NCBI GenBank assembly: GCA_964612295.1
Contig: CAZTDY010000006.1
Location: 59,716-123,715, forward strand
Direction: 5' to 3'
Source: CAYQJL01 sp964612295
GTDB lineage: Bacteria; Eisenbacteria; RBG-16-71-46; CAIMUX01; WJJG01
DNA: 64,000 nt
Shown piece after piece: positions 26,229 through 35,518 of this stretch. Every line of letters begins with the position of its first letter. The stretch's first letter is position 1. The position numbers were made by a program, and so were the translations under genes. Under the pieces are notes generated by a model. That model ran no database searches. It saw only the letters and a list, made by a program, of their open reading frames with translations, and was not told where the DNA came from.

Positions 26229-27727
26229 CTACGCTCCTTTTGCGATCCTCGTGTCCAGAATTCGACGCACGACGCGGGCGAGAGTCCGCATCTCAATGGG
26301 TTTCTCCAGATAGTCCGCCACCCCGATCTCCAAGGCCTTCTCCCGCGGGAGAGTGCCGCTGTAGCCCGTGCAGAGAACGATTGGCGTTTCCGCCCGCACG
26401 GCCAGGAGGTGTTGGGCCAACTCATCGCCTGACATGTTCGGCATGGTCAGGTCGGCGATCACGATGTCGTAGGTCTCCGGATTGGCCTCGAACGCGGCCA
26501 GTGCTTCGCGGCTGTTGGTGTAGGTCGTGACCTGATAGCCGAGACGAGCCAGACTCATGCTCCCAACACGGGTGATGGCCTCCTCGTCATCGATCAATAG
26601 AATGTGTTCATTACCTTGGATGTGTGCCTGGGCGCCGATTTCCGGTTCGGACTTCTCACTTTCCTCCGTCGCAAGCGGGAGATAGATGTTGAATCGGGTG
26701 CCCTCACCGATCGCGGTCTCCACGAAGACCATCCCCCCCATCGAGGCGATGATGCTGTGGACCGTCGCCAGTCCCATCCCGGTTCCCTCACCGACCTTCT
26801 TGGTCGTGAAATAGGGTTCGAAGGCCCGGCTCTTGACGTCGTCGTTCATTCCCACGCCGGTGTCCTGGATGCTGAGCTGGACGTATTCCCCGGCGTCCAG
26901 ACCGAGGAATTGCTCTGCTTCCACATCCGTGAGATGGGCGTTCCTCAGGGAGACGGTCAGTGCCCCGTATGAGTTACGCATGGCGTGGAAGGCATTCGCG
27001 CAGAGGTTCATGACAACCTGATGGATCTGGGTGGGATCGGCTTTCACCAGACCCGTGTCCTCGTCGATGTCCCGTCGCAGGTCGATCGTCGCGGGAAGGG
27101 AGTTGCGCATGAAGTCGAGTGCTTCGTTGACGACTGTCCCCAATCCCATCGGAGCACGTTCGACCTTCCCCGGGTGGCTGAAGGCGAGGATCTGACTGAC
27201 GAGACTGGTTGCTCGCTGGCCGGCGGCCTTGATCCCGTTCAGGCACTCGTGAACCGGGCTGTCGGGAGCGATGGCGTCGGCCGCCAGTTCGGTGTAGCCC
27301 AAGATGGCATACAGCATGTTGTTGAAGTCATGGGCGATGCCCCCGGCCAACGTGCCGATGGCTTCCATCTTCTGCGACTGACGCAGCTGGGTTTCCATCT
27401 GCACCAGATCAGATACGTCGCGCATCAGGATGACGACGTTGGTGAAGCGACCCTGCTCGTCACGCACCGGCGAAACGGTTGTGTCGGACTTGTAGTCGGA
27501 GCCATCCTTGCGTTGACCGGTCAGACGGCCTTTCCAGGTTTCGCTCCGGCCGATCGCGTTCTCGATCTCGGGCCGGCCTGTCCCTCACCCTCCTGCAGGA
27601 GATCCTTGAAATGCTTCCCCTGCACCTCCTCATGCCCGAAGCCGGTGATCCTCTCCAAGGCGGGATTGGCGTACTGAATCACCAGCTCGGCATCGGTCAT
27701 GACCAAGCCTTCGTCCGACTGCCGCAT
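26229..27727 (-). pseudogene. Hybrid sensor histidine kinase (PAS-HisKA-HATPase-receiver), frameshifted in the PAS domain
   Basis: Two overlapping reverse frames together encode a kinase. From an ATG at 27727 the first reads a PAS domain (MTDAELVIQYANPALERITG ... KHFKDLLQEGEG). The second continues with PEIENAIGRSETWKGR, RKDGSDYKSDTTVSPVRDE, then a HisKA box AGGIAHDFNN, an ATPase domain (MNLCANAFHAM, DTGVGM, GTGMGLATVHSI) and a C-terminal receiver (LLIDDEE, IVIADLTMPN, DYLEKP). The switch near 27566-27582 behaves as a 1-bp deletion in a GC run. Frame-A sequence upstream of 27727 (TEEESNRLV) also looks like linker between PAS domains, so the 5' end may be truncated against the divergent cytochrome gene. 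Confidence 0.82.
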
Positions 27728-27796
27728 GGCCGTGACCAGGCGATTCGATTCCTCTTCCGTTCGAGTGGCCCAGATCACCTGCGAGGTTGTCGCCTG

Positions 27797-30433
27797 ATGC
27801 TGGTGGCGCTCGGCCTGCTCGTCGCGCTCCTCTTGCCACCGGACGCTCACGGCCGCAACCCGATCCGCCGCGAGTTCTTCGACATCTATCCGGCGGCCGA
27901 GGGCACTCAGCTCGACGACCTGCCGAGCAACGCGGGCCACTGCGGCGTGTGTCACTTCGACTTCGACGGAGGGGGGCCCCGCAACCCGTACGGACTGGCG
28001 ATCGAGGTGGGTCTCAGCGGGGGGCTGACGGATACCGAAGCGATCCTGGCGATCGAGAACGAGGATACCGACAACGACGGCTTCAGCAACTACACGGAAG
28101 CCACCGACGTGAGTACCTTCAGAAACACGCCAACCTTCCCCGGGCTGTCCGCCACGAATTACGGTGGGATCGTGAACATTCCGGGGATTGAGGTCGAACC
28201 CTATCTGACCCCCTCGGACAGTTCGGACACCACACCGCCCGTAGTCACGGTTCACAGTCCCGACGGTGGGGAGGTCGCAGCGGCCGAGAGCTACTTCCCG
28301 ATCAGCTTCACCGCGACCGACGAGAGCGGCATTGCCTACCTGGACATCTATCTGTCCGAGGACGGCGGCAACGAGTCCCATCCCGTTGCTTCGAGCGTAC
28401 CCCCCGGAGGCGGCTACTCCTGGTTCGTGCCCAACCGACCGGGAACCGAGAACCGCATTCTGGTGGAGGCCCACGACAACGCCGGCAACGAAGGCGAGGA
28501 CGCCAGCAACGCGGATTTCGAGATCACGCCCACGCCGGCCGGTTATGTCCCCAGCACGCTGCGGGACATGGAACTCTCCGGGACTCAGCCGCACGAGGGA
28601 GCCATCTTGGAGGATCCCGATGTCCACTGTGCGAGTTGCCACGGGAACTACTCCGAGGAGCACGAGGCGTGGTTCAATTGGCGCGGAAGTATGATGGGGC
28701 AGGCGGCGCGGGATCCGTTCTTCTTTGCCTGCATGGCGATCGCCGAGCAGGATGCGCCCTCCGTGGGCGATCTGTGCATCCGTTGTCACACCCAGGGCGC
28801 CTGGCAGGAGGGGCGTTCCGTTGATACCAGCGGAGGTCTCCTGAATGTCATCGATCGTCACGGTGTGCAGTGCGACTTCTGCCACCGCGTCGTCGACCAT
28901 AATTACGTGCCGGGCGTGAGCCCGATCCAGGACGAGGACGTTCTCGATGATGTTTCACCACTGCCGCTTCAGTACGGAAACGGGCAGTTCATCAATGATC
29001 CTACGCCCCTACGTCGCGGACCCTACGACGACGCAGAGGCGAGCCATGCCACCGTCGGCTCGCCCGTCCACCGTTCCGCCAACATCTGCGGCATCTGCCA
29101 CGACGTGAGCAACCCGGTATTCATCCAGGTGAGCCCGGGAGACTACGTGCCCAACGCATTTGATGAAGAACACCCTGACATGGATGTTCGCAACATGTTC
29201 CCCGTCGAGCGGACGTTCAGCGAATGGAGCCAGAGCGAGTATGCGACCACCGGCGTGTATGCACCTCAGTTTGCGGGCGCCAAGGTCGACGGAATCGTCT
29301 CAACATGTCAGGACTGCCACATGCGCGATGTGGTTGGACGAGGGTGCAGCGAAGCGGGCACGCCCCTGCGAGACGATCTTGCCCTGCACGATTTTGCCGG
29401 CGGCAACACCTTCGTACCGGACATCATTGAAGATTTCTTCCCGGATGAGGTAGATGCCGCCCAACTGGCTGCCGCCAAGGCCCGCGCCCTCGGGATGCTG
29501 GAACTGGCCGCCACGGTGGAGGTTACGCCGGAGGACTTCGGGCTGACGGTTCGGGTCACCAATGAGACTGGACACAAGCTCCCTTCGGGTTATCCGGAGG
29601 GCAGGCGGGTTTGGATCAATGTGGCTGCCTACGATGAAGCCCAGCAGCTCGTGTTCGAATCCGGGGCCTATGATCTCGATACCGGCGTGCTGACCCGCGA
29701 CGATCAGGCCAAGATCTATGAGATTCACCCGGGTCTCAGTCCGGGACTCGCCGCCGCCCTGGGGCTCGAGCCGGGGTGGTCCTTCCACTTTGTGCTCAGC
29801 GACACAGTGTACTCGGACAATCGGATTCCGCCCCGCGGGTCAACCCTTGCGGGTCTCAGCGATGTTCAGTCCCCGGTCGTGGATCATGACTACGTCGATG
29901 GCCAGCACTGGGACGACACGGCCTATACGCTTCCGATCGAGGCGGTGAGCGCCACCGTGACCCTCTATTACCAGAGCACGAGCAAGGAATACATCGAGTT
30001 CCTCCGCGATGAGAACACGACAAACTCCTGGGGGCAGGATCTCTACGATGCCTGGGTCACCCAGGGCAAGTCCCCTCCCGTGGTGATTGCCCAGGTCGTC
30101 ACCGACGTCACCGTCGAGCCCGGCGCAGTTGACGAAGGACCGCAGACCCGGACGCTCTCCTTTGGGCTCGAACCCGGCAAGCCGAGCCCCTTCACGAGCC
30201 GCACATCGATCGAGTATGCGGTGCCGGAGGCCCAGACGGTGGAGCTCGGGATCTACGATCTCAGCGGCCGCCTGGTGCGCACGCTCACCTCGGGCCACCA
30301 GCCGGCGGGGCAGCACACGGCCTACTGGGATGGCTCGGATCGGAACGGTGATCGGGTCGCATCAGGAATCTACTTCGTGCGCTACGCAGCCGGTGATCTC
30401 GTGGCGGAGCGAAAGCTGATCCTGCTGGAATAG
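27797..30433 (+). CDS. Secreted hexahaem cytochrome c with Ig-like domain and FlgD-like sorting tail
   Basis: 878 residues from the ATG at 27797. Short signal peptide (LVALGLLVALLLPPDAHG). Six C-x-x-C-H haem c sites: CGVCH near residue 50, then CASCH, CIRCH, CDFCH, CGICH and CQDCH between about residues 275 and 510. Between the first and second sites is a calcium-binding-like ENEDTDNDGFSN stretch and an Ig-like domain (VTVHSPDGGEVAAAESYFPI). The C-terminal ~90 residues are a sorting domain (PGKPSPFTSRTSIEY, DLSGRLVRTL, WDGSDRNGDRV, GIYFVRY). Role inferred: cell-surface electron transfer, possibly of the cytochrome c554 or extracellular-respiration kind. Divergent from the frameshifted kinase with little space between. 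Confidence 0.9.
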   Translation: MLVALGLLVALLLPPDAHGRNPIRREFFDIYPAAEGTQLDDLPSNAGHCGVCHFDFDGGGPRNPYGLAIEVGLSGGLTDTEAILAIENEDTDNDGFSNYTEATDVSTFRNTPTFPGLSATNYGGIVNIPGIEVEPYLTPSDSSDTTPPVVTVHSPDGGEVAAAESYFPISFTATDESGIAYLDIYLSEDGGNESHPVASSVPPGGGYSWFVPNRPGTENRILVEAHDNAGNEGEDASNADFEITPTPAGYVPSTLRDMELSGTQPHEGAILEDPDVHCASCHGNYSEEHEAWFNWRGSMMGQAARDPFFFACMAIAEQDAPSVGDLCIRCHTQGAWQEGRSVDTSGGLLNVIDRHGVQCDFCHRVVDHNYVPGVSPIQDEDVLDDVSPLPLQYGNGQFINDPTPLRRGPYDDAEASHATVGSPVHRSANICGICHDVSNPVFIQVSPGDYVPNAFDEEHPDMDVRNMFPVERTFSEWSQSEYATTGVYAPQFAGAKVDGIVSTCQDCHMRDVVGRGCSEAGTPLRDDLALHDFAGGNTFVPDIIEDFFPDEVDAAQLAAAKARALGMLELAATVEVTPEDFGLTVRVTNETGHKLPSGYPEGRRVWINVAAYDEAQQLVFESGAYDLDTGVLTRDDQAKIYEIHPGLSPGLAAALGLEPGWSFHFVLSDTVYSDNRIPPRGSTLAGLSDVQSPVVDHDYVDGQHWDDTAYTLPIEAVSATVTLYYQSTSKEYIEFLRDENTTNSWGQDLYDAWVTQGKSPPVVIAQVVTDVTVEPGAVDEGPQTRTLSFGLEPGKPSPFTSRTSIEYAVPEAQTVELGIYDLSGRLVRTLTSGHQPAGQHTAYWDGSDRNGDRVASGIYFVRYAAGDLVAERKLILLE

Positions 30434-30461
30434 GATCGAGCCTCGCGACCTCGTTTTCCTG

Positions 30462-30495
30462 AGGGGGCGGTCACATCTTCGATGGGCCGCCCTTT
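30462..30495 (+). terminator. Terminator hairpin after the hexahaem cytochrome
   Basis: GGGCGG at 30465-30470 pairs with CCGCCC at 30487-30492, extended by G-T and A-T pairs, followed by TTTCGT. Placed 30 bp after the stop at 30433. Confidence 0.6.
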
Positions 30496-30547
30496 CGTGT
30501 GCCTGCGGTTTCTGTTCCGCCTCCAAATCGGTGGTTGCCCGGACGGG

Positions 30548-30562
30548 TATTACTTCGTAATA
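30548..30562. promoter_or_regulatory. Palindromic operator candidate before the zinc-uptake operon
   Basis: Perfect inverted repeat TATTAC-TTC-GTAATA, 25 bp upstream of the RHH regulator start at 30587. AT-rich and symmetrical in a GC-rich setting; a likely site for the RHH regulator or the Fur-family regulator. Confidence 0.5.
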
Positions 30563-30586
30563 TCACCGATCGGGAGGACGCATCAC

Positions 30587-30862
30587 ATGACACCAAGAAA
30601 GCAGGAGGTCATCACCTTCAAGGCGGATGCCGAGCTGGCGGCGGCCCTTGAGATGGTGCCCAATCGGTCGGCCTTCATCCGTTCATCGATCCTCGCCGCC
30701 CTCGAGAACACGTGCCCGCTCTGCAATGGGTCCGGAACCCTGACGGTCGAGCAGCGCCAGCATTGGCACCGCTTTTCCGAGGATCACCGGACCGAGCGAT
30801 GCGGCAAGTGTCAGGCGGTCCATCTGGTCTGTAGTGCCCATCCAAGCAGGTGCGGAGGTTAG
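30587..30862 (+). CDS. CopG-type ribbon-helix-helix regulator with a C-terminal zinc-ribbon-like segment
   Basis: 91 residues from the ATG at 30587 (GGGAGGA upstream). Residues 8-40 form a ribbon-helix-helix DNA-binding unit (EVITFKADAELAAALEMVPN, RSAFIRSSILAALE). The C-terminal half carries two C-x-x-C pairs (CPLCNGSG and CGKCQ), a further Cys near the end, and His residues (HWHRF), a plausible metal site. It is the first gene of the unit with znuA, znuC and znuB, so it may sense zinc and control the operon, a second regulator beside the Fur-type protein at 33705. Confidence 0.8.
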   Translation: MTPRKQEVITFKADAELAAALEMVPNRSAFIRSSILAALENTCPLCNGSGTLTVEQRQHWHRFSEDHRTERCGKCQAVHLVCSAHPSRCGG

Positions 30863-30869
30863 GATAGAT

Positions 30870-31841
30870 ATGTTCACACGTATTTCGATTGCGCTCGGGT
30901 TTCTGTTGTTTGCCGCCGCCCTGGGGCTCGGCTGTTCGTCGGAGCAGAGCTCTTCCCGCCCGCTGGTGATCGTCAGCATTCCGCCGCTGGCCGGTCTGGC
31001 GGAGCAGATCGCGCAGGATTCGGTCGAGTTCGACGTCTTGGTGGGGGGAGGACAGAGTCCTCACAGTTTCGAGCCCACGCCGACCCAGGTCCTCGCGTTC
31101 GGTCGGGCCCGGTTGTACGTATGCGCCGGTCTGCCCTTCGAGGAACAGCTCGTGGGGAAGATCGAGGAATCGGCTGCCGGGGTGAAGATCGTGGACGTGA
31201 CCGATGGAATCGTTCGGCGGGTCATGGAAGCCCACGATCATGGTGACCACCATGATCACCATCACCACGACGGCGAAGCGCACGAGCATGGGGCCGAGTC
31301 GGCGGAGGTCCTTCTGCCCGACCCGCACGTGTGGATGTCCCCGGTCAACCTGATCGAGATTGCCGGACAGATCGCCGCAGCGCTGATCGATCTCGACCCG
31401 GCGAACGAGGAAACCTACCAGGCCAATCTCGAGGCGTTGGTCTCCAGAATCTCCGCGACCGACGCAGAGACCAAGGAGACGTTGGCGCCGTATCAGGGAA
31501 AGAAGCTCTACGTTTTCCATCCGGCCTTCGGCTACTTCACCGATGTGTACGGCCTTCAGCAACAGGCGGTGGAAATCGAAGGCAAACAGCCGACCCCCAA
31601 ACAGCTGGCGGATCTCATCGAGCAGGCCAAGGCGGATGGGGTGCGTCTGCTCATCGTGCAACCCCAGTTCGATCAGCGGAACGCGCAGGCGGTGGCTTCG
31701 GCGATTGGAGGGGTGGTCATGCCCATCGATCCTCTGGCCCGCGACGTGCTCGGTGAGCTCACCCGCCTGGCCACGGCGATCGAGGCCGGCCTGCTTCCTG
31801 GGGAAGAGCATCCATCCGAGTCGCCCGCGGCGGGGAACTAG
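30870..31841 (+). CDS. znuA: Zinc ABC transporter, substrate-binding lipoprotein
   Basis: 323 residues from the ATG at 30870. Signal peptide with a lipobox ending in Cys (GLGCSSEQ). Cluster A-1 metal-binding family: the Pro-His ligand in GQSPHSFEPTP, a His-rich mobile loop at about 115-140 with more than ten His (HDHGDHHDHHHHD), then DPHVWMSP, FHPAFGYFTDVYG and the late Asp region MPIDPLARD. The His loop is typical of zinc rather than manganese binders. Followed 2 bp later by the ATPase gene. Confidence 0.93.
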   Translation: MFTRISIALGFLLFAAALGLGCSSEQSSSRPLVIVSIPPLAGLAEQIAQDSVEFDVLVGGGQSPHSFEPTPTQVLAFGRARLYVCAGLPFEEQLVGKIEESAAGVKIVDVTDGIVRRVMEAHDHGDHHDHHHHDGEAHEHGAESAEVLLPDPHVWMSPVNLIEIAGQIAAALIDLDPANEETYQANLEALVSRISATDAETKETLAPYQGKKLYVFHPAFGYFTDVYGLQQQAVEIEGKQPTPKQLADLIEQAKADGVRLLIVQPQFDQRNAQAVASAIGGVVMPIDPLARDVLGELTRLATAIEAGLLPGEEHPSESPAAGN

Positions 31842-31843
31842 CC

Positions 31844-32611
31844 ATGGCAGAGTCCGTCTCATCGGGGGTGCCCGCGGTTGAGGTCAAGGACGTCTGGTTC
31901 GCGTATGATCGGGAGCCGGTGATCGAGGCCGCCGACTTCACGATCGAGCAAGGCGATTTCGTCAGCGTCGTGGGGCCGAATGGGGGCGGAAAGACCACCA
32001 TCCTGAAGCTCATTCTTGGGCTGCTGCGAGCGGATCGGGGCCGGATCCGGGTCTTGGGGCAGTCCCCCGATCGCGTGCGACGGTTGGTGGGCTACACCCC
32101 GCAGAATGCACTTCACGATCTGCAGTTTCCGATCACCGTGATGGAGGTCGTTCTCCTGGGGCGTCTGGGGGAGCGACTGGGCGGACCCTATACCCGCGAG
32201 GACCGTCGGGAAGCGGAGACCGCGCTCGCGGAGGTGGGCGTGCTGGATCTTGCGCGTCGCGGATACGCGGAGCTGTCCGGCGGCCAGCGTCAACGGGTGC
32301 TCATCGCGCGGACCCTCTGCAGTCAGCCGAAGCTGCTGCTCATGGATGAACCCACCGCGAATGTGGACACTCAGGCGGAGGAGTCATTGATTCACCTCCT
32401 GGGCGACCTCAATCAGCGGATGACCATCGTGCTCGTCTCCCACGATCTGGCCTTTGTCGCCAAAGCGGTCAAGAGTGCGATCTGCGTCAACCGGCAGGTT
32501 GCCGTCCATGCCACGGCAGAGCTGACCAGCGAGGCGGTTCGAGGGATCTATGGTGATCAGGTCCGCGTGGTCCGTCACGATCACTGCCTCGACGAGGAGG
32601 ACAAACACTGA
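31844..32611 (+). CDS. znuC: Zinc ABC transporter, ATP-binding protein
   Basis: 255 residues. Walker A as VGPNGGGKTT near residue 45, Q-loop YTPQNA, signature LSGGQRQRV, Walker B LLLMDEPTANVDTQAE and the switch His in LVSHD. It drives zinc import through the ZnuB permease. Sits between znuA and znuB with 2-bp and 1-bp junctions. Confidence 0.95.
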   Translation: MAESVSSGVPAVEVKDVWFAYDREPVIEAADFTIEQGDFVSVVGPNGGGKTTILKLILGLLRADRGRIRVLGQSPDRVRRLVGYTPQNALHDLQFPITVMEVVLLGRLGERLGGPYTREDRREAETALAEVGVLDLARRGYAELSGGQRQRVLIARTLCSQPKLLLMDEPTANVDTQAEESLIHLLGDLNQRMTIVLVSHDLAFVAKAVKSAICVNRQVAVHATAELTSEAVRGIYGDQVRVVRHDHCLDEEDKH

Positions 32612-33468
32612 TGGGATTCTGGGAGGCGCTCGGCAATCCGGACATCGCATTCCTGCGTTACGCGTTCATCGCCAGTCTGCTGGGGAGCGTGGCATTCGGG
32701 GTGGTGGGGACCTACGTTGTCGTTCGCCGCATCAGCTACATCGCCGGAGCAATCTCGCACTGCGTGCTGGGCGGGATCGGCGTCGCGCTCTACCTCCAGA
32801 CCACGCAGGGCTGGACTTGGTTTGATCCGCTATACGGCGCCATCCTGGCGGCCCTCATTGCCTCGGTCTTGATCGGCCTGATCAGCCTTCGTGCGCGTGA
32901 GCGCGAAGACACGGTGATCGGCGCGCTCTGGGCCCTGGGAATGGCGATCGGCCTCCTTTTCCTCGCAAAGACACCCGGCTACGTAGACCCCATGAGCTAT
33001 CTGTTCGGCAATGTGCTTCTCCTCACCCGCCAGGATCTGCACACGATTCTGATTCTCGATATCGTGGTCATCGGGTTGGCGACGTTCTTCTATCACAAGT
33101 TCATGGCCGTCTGCTTCGACGAGGAATTCGCCCGCCTGCGGGGACTGCGCGTCGAGTGGCTATTCCTGTTACTTTTGTGCATCACAGCATTGACCGTGGT
33201 TCTCATGGTGCGCGTTGTTGGGATCGTCATGGTGATTGCTCTGCTGACCCTGCCGGCCGCCGCCGCCAGTCTGCTGTCGAAGCGACTGTGGCATATGATG
33301 GGCCTGGCGATCCTCATCTGCGCGGTGGTGAACGGTGTAGGCATCGGGGTCAGCTACAGCCTGGACCTGCCGACCGGTCCCTCGATCATCGTCCTGGCCG
33401 GGATTTTCTACCTGGTGATCACCCTTGTGGCCCTGTGGCGCAAGAGAAAGCCAGCGAGACCGTCCTGA
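32611..33468 (+). CDS. znuB: Zinc ABC transporter, permease
   Basis: 285 residues, 7-8 hydrophobic membrane segments. Family landmarks: FLRYAFIASLLGSVAFGVVGTYVVVRRISYIAGAISHCVLGGIG-type start, the DPMSYLFGNVLLL segment, CFDEEFARLRG cytoplasmic loop that contacts the ATPase, and VALLTLPAAAA-like VIALLTLPAAAASLLS. Its ATG overlaps the znuC stop. Confidence 0.94.
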   Translation: MGFWEALGNPDIAFLRYAFIASLLGSVAFGVVGTYVVVRRISYIAGAISHCVLGGIGVALYLQTTQGWTWFDPLYGAILAALIASVLIGLISLRAREREDTVIGALWALGMAIGLLFLAKTPGYVDPMSYLFGNVLLLTRQDLHTILILDIVVIGLATFFYHKFMAVCFDEEFARLRGLRVEWLFLLLLCITALTVVLMVRVVGIVMVIALLTLPAAAASLLSKRLWHMMGLAILICAVVNGVGIGVSYSLDLPTGPSIIVLAGIFYLVITLVALWRKRKPARPS

Positions 33469-33628
33469 TATCTCCTTGTTTTGTAATCTGTTAGAAGTAC
33501 AATCTTAGCGGATGGTCACCAACCCCCACTCTTCAGGCAGCAACCTTTGGAACCTCCCCGGCCCGGATCGGTAGAGGCAAGCAGGCTGCAAGTCGAGCAA
33601 TAGTCTATTGAAATGACAGACTTACTTG

Positions 33629-33644
33629 ATTTGCATCTGCAAAT
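33629..33644. promoter_or_regulatory. Palindromic operator candidate upstream of the Fur-family regulator
   Basis: Perfect inverted repeat ATTTGCA-TC-TGCAAAT about 60 bp upstream of the regulator start at 33705. It differs from the palindrome before the zinc operon. Possible autoregulatory site. Confidence 0.45.
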
Positions 33645-33704
33645 GTAATATAGTAGCTTGATGCATCTAAGATGAGTTCTTGTCCTCCAACCGAGAGGCT
33701 GGGT

Positions 33705-34175
33705 ATGCAGATCGAATCGAAAACACGTCTGAACCATGAAGACCTTCTCCGGAAGGTCGGGCTCAAGGTGACCCGCTGCCGTGTGGCTATGCTCGAGTAC
33801 ATCGATGAGCACCGGCAGCACGCCACCGCCGATGAGATCACCAACGGCCTGAAGACCAAGGGATTCGCCGTGGACCGCGTGACCATCTACCGCAATGTGG
33901 ACCGGATGCTCCAGGCCGGGCTGCTGGCGACCATCTATGTTCCCGGTCGCGCGATGCGGGTGGGGCTCTGCCGGTATCCCGATTCTGCCCACCATCACCA
34001 TGTGGTCTGCCAGGAATGCGGGAAGGTCGAGGAAGTCGAATCCTGCTTCCTGATCGACTCCTGGGATGAAGTTTGCGCCGAAGTCCACCGCGCGAGCGGT
34101 TACGAGCTGACCGGACACGTTATGCAGTACTTGGGGCGTTGCTCCTCCTGCTCGAATGGATCCAGTCCCTCGTAG
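33705..34175 (+). CDS. Fur-family metalloregulator, probably Zur
   Basis: 156 residues. N-terminal winged helix (LLRKVGLKVTRCRVAMLEYI, DRVTIYRNVDRML), hinge, then a dimerisation/metal domain with HHHHVVCQECGKVEEVE and a second Cys pair CSSCS near the C-terminus, the structural zinc site of Fur proteins. The His-rich AHHHH is the usual regulatory metal ligand run. Position right after znuB suggests a zinc-responsive repressor, but Fur or PerR type specificity cannot be excluded. Upstream gap of ~236 bp holds its own promoter region and the palindrome at 33629-33644. Confidence 0.85.
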   Translation: MQIESKTRLNHEDLLRKVGLKVTRCRVAMLEYIDEHRQHATADEITNGLKTKGFAVDRVTIYRNVDRMLQAGLLATIYVPGRAMRVGLCRYPDSAHHHHVVCQECGKVEEVESCFLIDSWDEVCAEVHRASGYELTGHVMQYLGRCSSCSNGSSPS

Positions 34176-34334
34176 ATAGGTGGCCTCTTGACGTCTCGAC
34201 GGCGCGCCGATTCGGCCGCCGCGGGCGTGCCGGTGCGTCCGTCCCCTGACCTTCCGATCACAACACCAGACCGATCATACAATCTGACGAGAAAAGCCCC
34301 TCCGCGACCGACCCTTAGAGCGGAGGGCGTTCTT

Positions 34335-35343
34335 ATGCCGGGACTTCACATATCCGACCGCCTCCGCCAGGCCGTCAGAGCCAGTCTCGCGGGCAGCGGG
34401 TCCACGAGCTGGATGTCGCCTCGAAGGCGCTGGCTGGCCCGTGGCGCGATGCTGCTCTCGGCAATCTGTCTCGGGGTCGGGGTGGGGTTCACCCTGCGCA
34501 ACGGGGCGGCCGATCCTGCTCTCCTCCCGCTTCTTCTCGGCGTCGGCTGCGCCTCCCTGGGATTCCTGGTCTACGATGTCATCGTGGGCCTCGAGATCCT
34601 CGAGAAGCGCGGCTACGAGAGCGAGATGGCCGTCGCCACCGAGATCCAGATGCGGCTCTTCCCCCGCGAGCTTCCGAATGATGAAGGCCTGTCGGTCGCG
34701 GCCTTTCACAAGCCCGCCCAGGCGGTGGGGGGGGGACTACTACGATGTGATACCTCTCGGCGACGGCCGTTACGGAATCGTGGTGGCAGACGTTTCCGGG
34801 AAAGGTGTCCCTGCTGCGATCCTCATGTCCAGTATCCGCACGCAGGTCAGGGTCCTGACGCCCCGCGGCCTGTCCCCCGACAACGTGGTGGCCTACATGA
34901 ACGAGACGCTGTTCAAGGATACCGAACCCGCGCAATACGCGACGCTCTTCTACGGGTGTATCGATCTGAATGCAGGCTCGTTGACCTACGTGAATGCGGG
35001 GCATATCGCTCCGGTGATCGTGAGCCGGATGGGGGCCAAACGACGGCTCGAGACCGGAGGGGTGCCGGTGGGGATGTTCTCCGGGTCGCCCTACGAGCAG
35101 GGAACAGAGTTCTTCGGGGCCGGGGACCGGATGGTGCTCTACACCGACGGGGTCTCCGATGTCGGTCTGGCTTCGGGGGAGCTTTTCACCGATGACGATC
35201 TCGAAGACGTGGTGTTCAGCCATCGGACGGCGCCGGTCGACGAACTCATGCGCGGGATCCTGGATCAGGTCTATCGGGTGCATGGTGATCAGGAACAACC
35301 CGATGACATCACCCTCCTGGTCGTGGGGTCCGACGCGGCCTAG
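34335..35343 (+). pseudogene. Membrane PP2C/SpoIIE-type serine phosphatase, frame broken at a G9 run
   Basis: Start ATG at 34335 with GGAGGG upstream. Residues ~36-85 form two membrane segments, followed by a linker EIQMRLFPRELP typical of RsbU-like phosphatases. At 34727-34735 nine consecutive G shift the frame; eight would give VGGDYYDVI, the expected metal-binding start of the SpoIIE domain. The second frame then runs intact: GDGRYGIVVADVSGKGVPAAILM, YVNAGH, DRMVLYTDGVSD and DDITLLVVG. Corrected length about 335 residues. Either a sequencing or assembly slip, or a homopolymer switch. Such phosphatases dephosphorylate anti-sigma antagonists. Confidence 0.85.
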
Positions 35344-35518
35344 GGTGGGGGGATTCCCAGAAGGCCTCGTCGCTCAGGGCCTCGCAGGGCTCGGATTCGC
35401 TTCTCGACCTCTGGCCCCCCCTGCTGTCCTCCAAATTCGCTTCTGCGATATCCCCACCTTGACATCCGAGCCTTTCATCACCAATCATCTGTCAGTCCAC
35501 AACGAGCAGGAGAGGTGA

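Noticed and set aside
33481..33502. TTGTA-N12-TACAA dyad downstream of znuB
   Set aside because: Weak, widely spaced half-sites with no clear relation to a start; likely chance.
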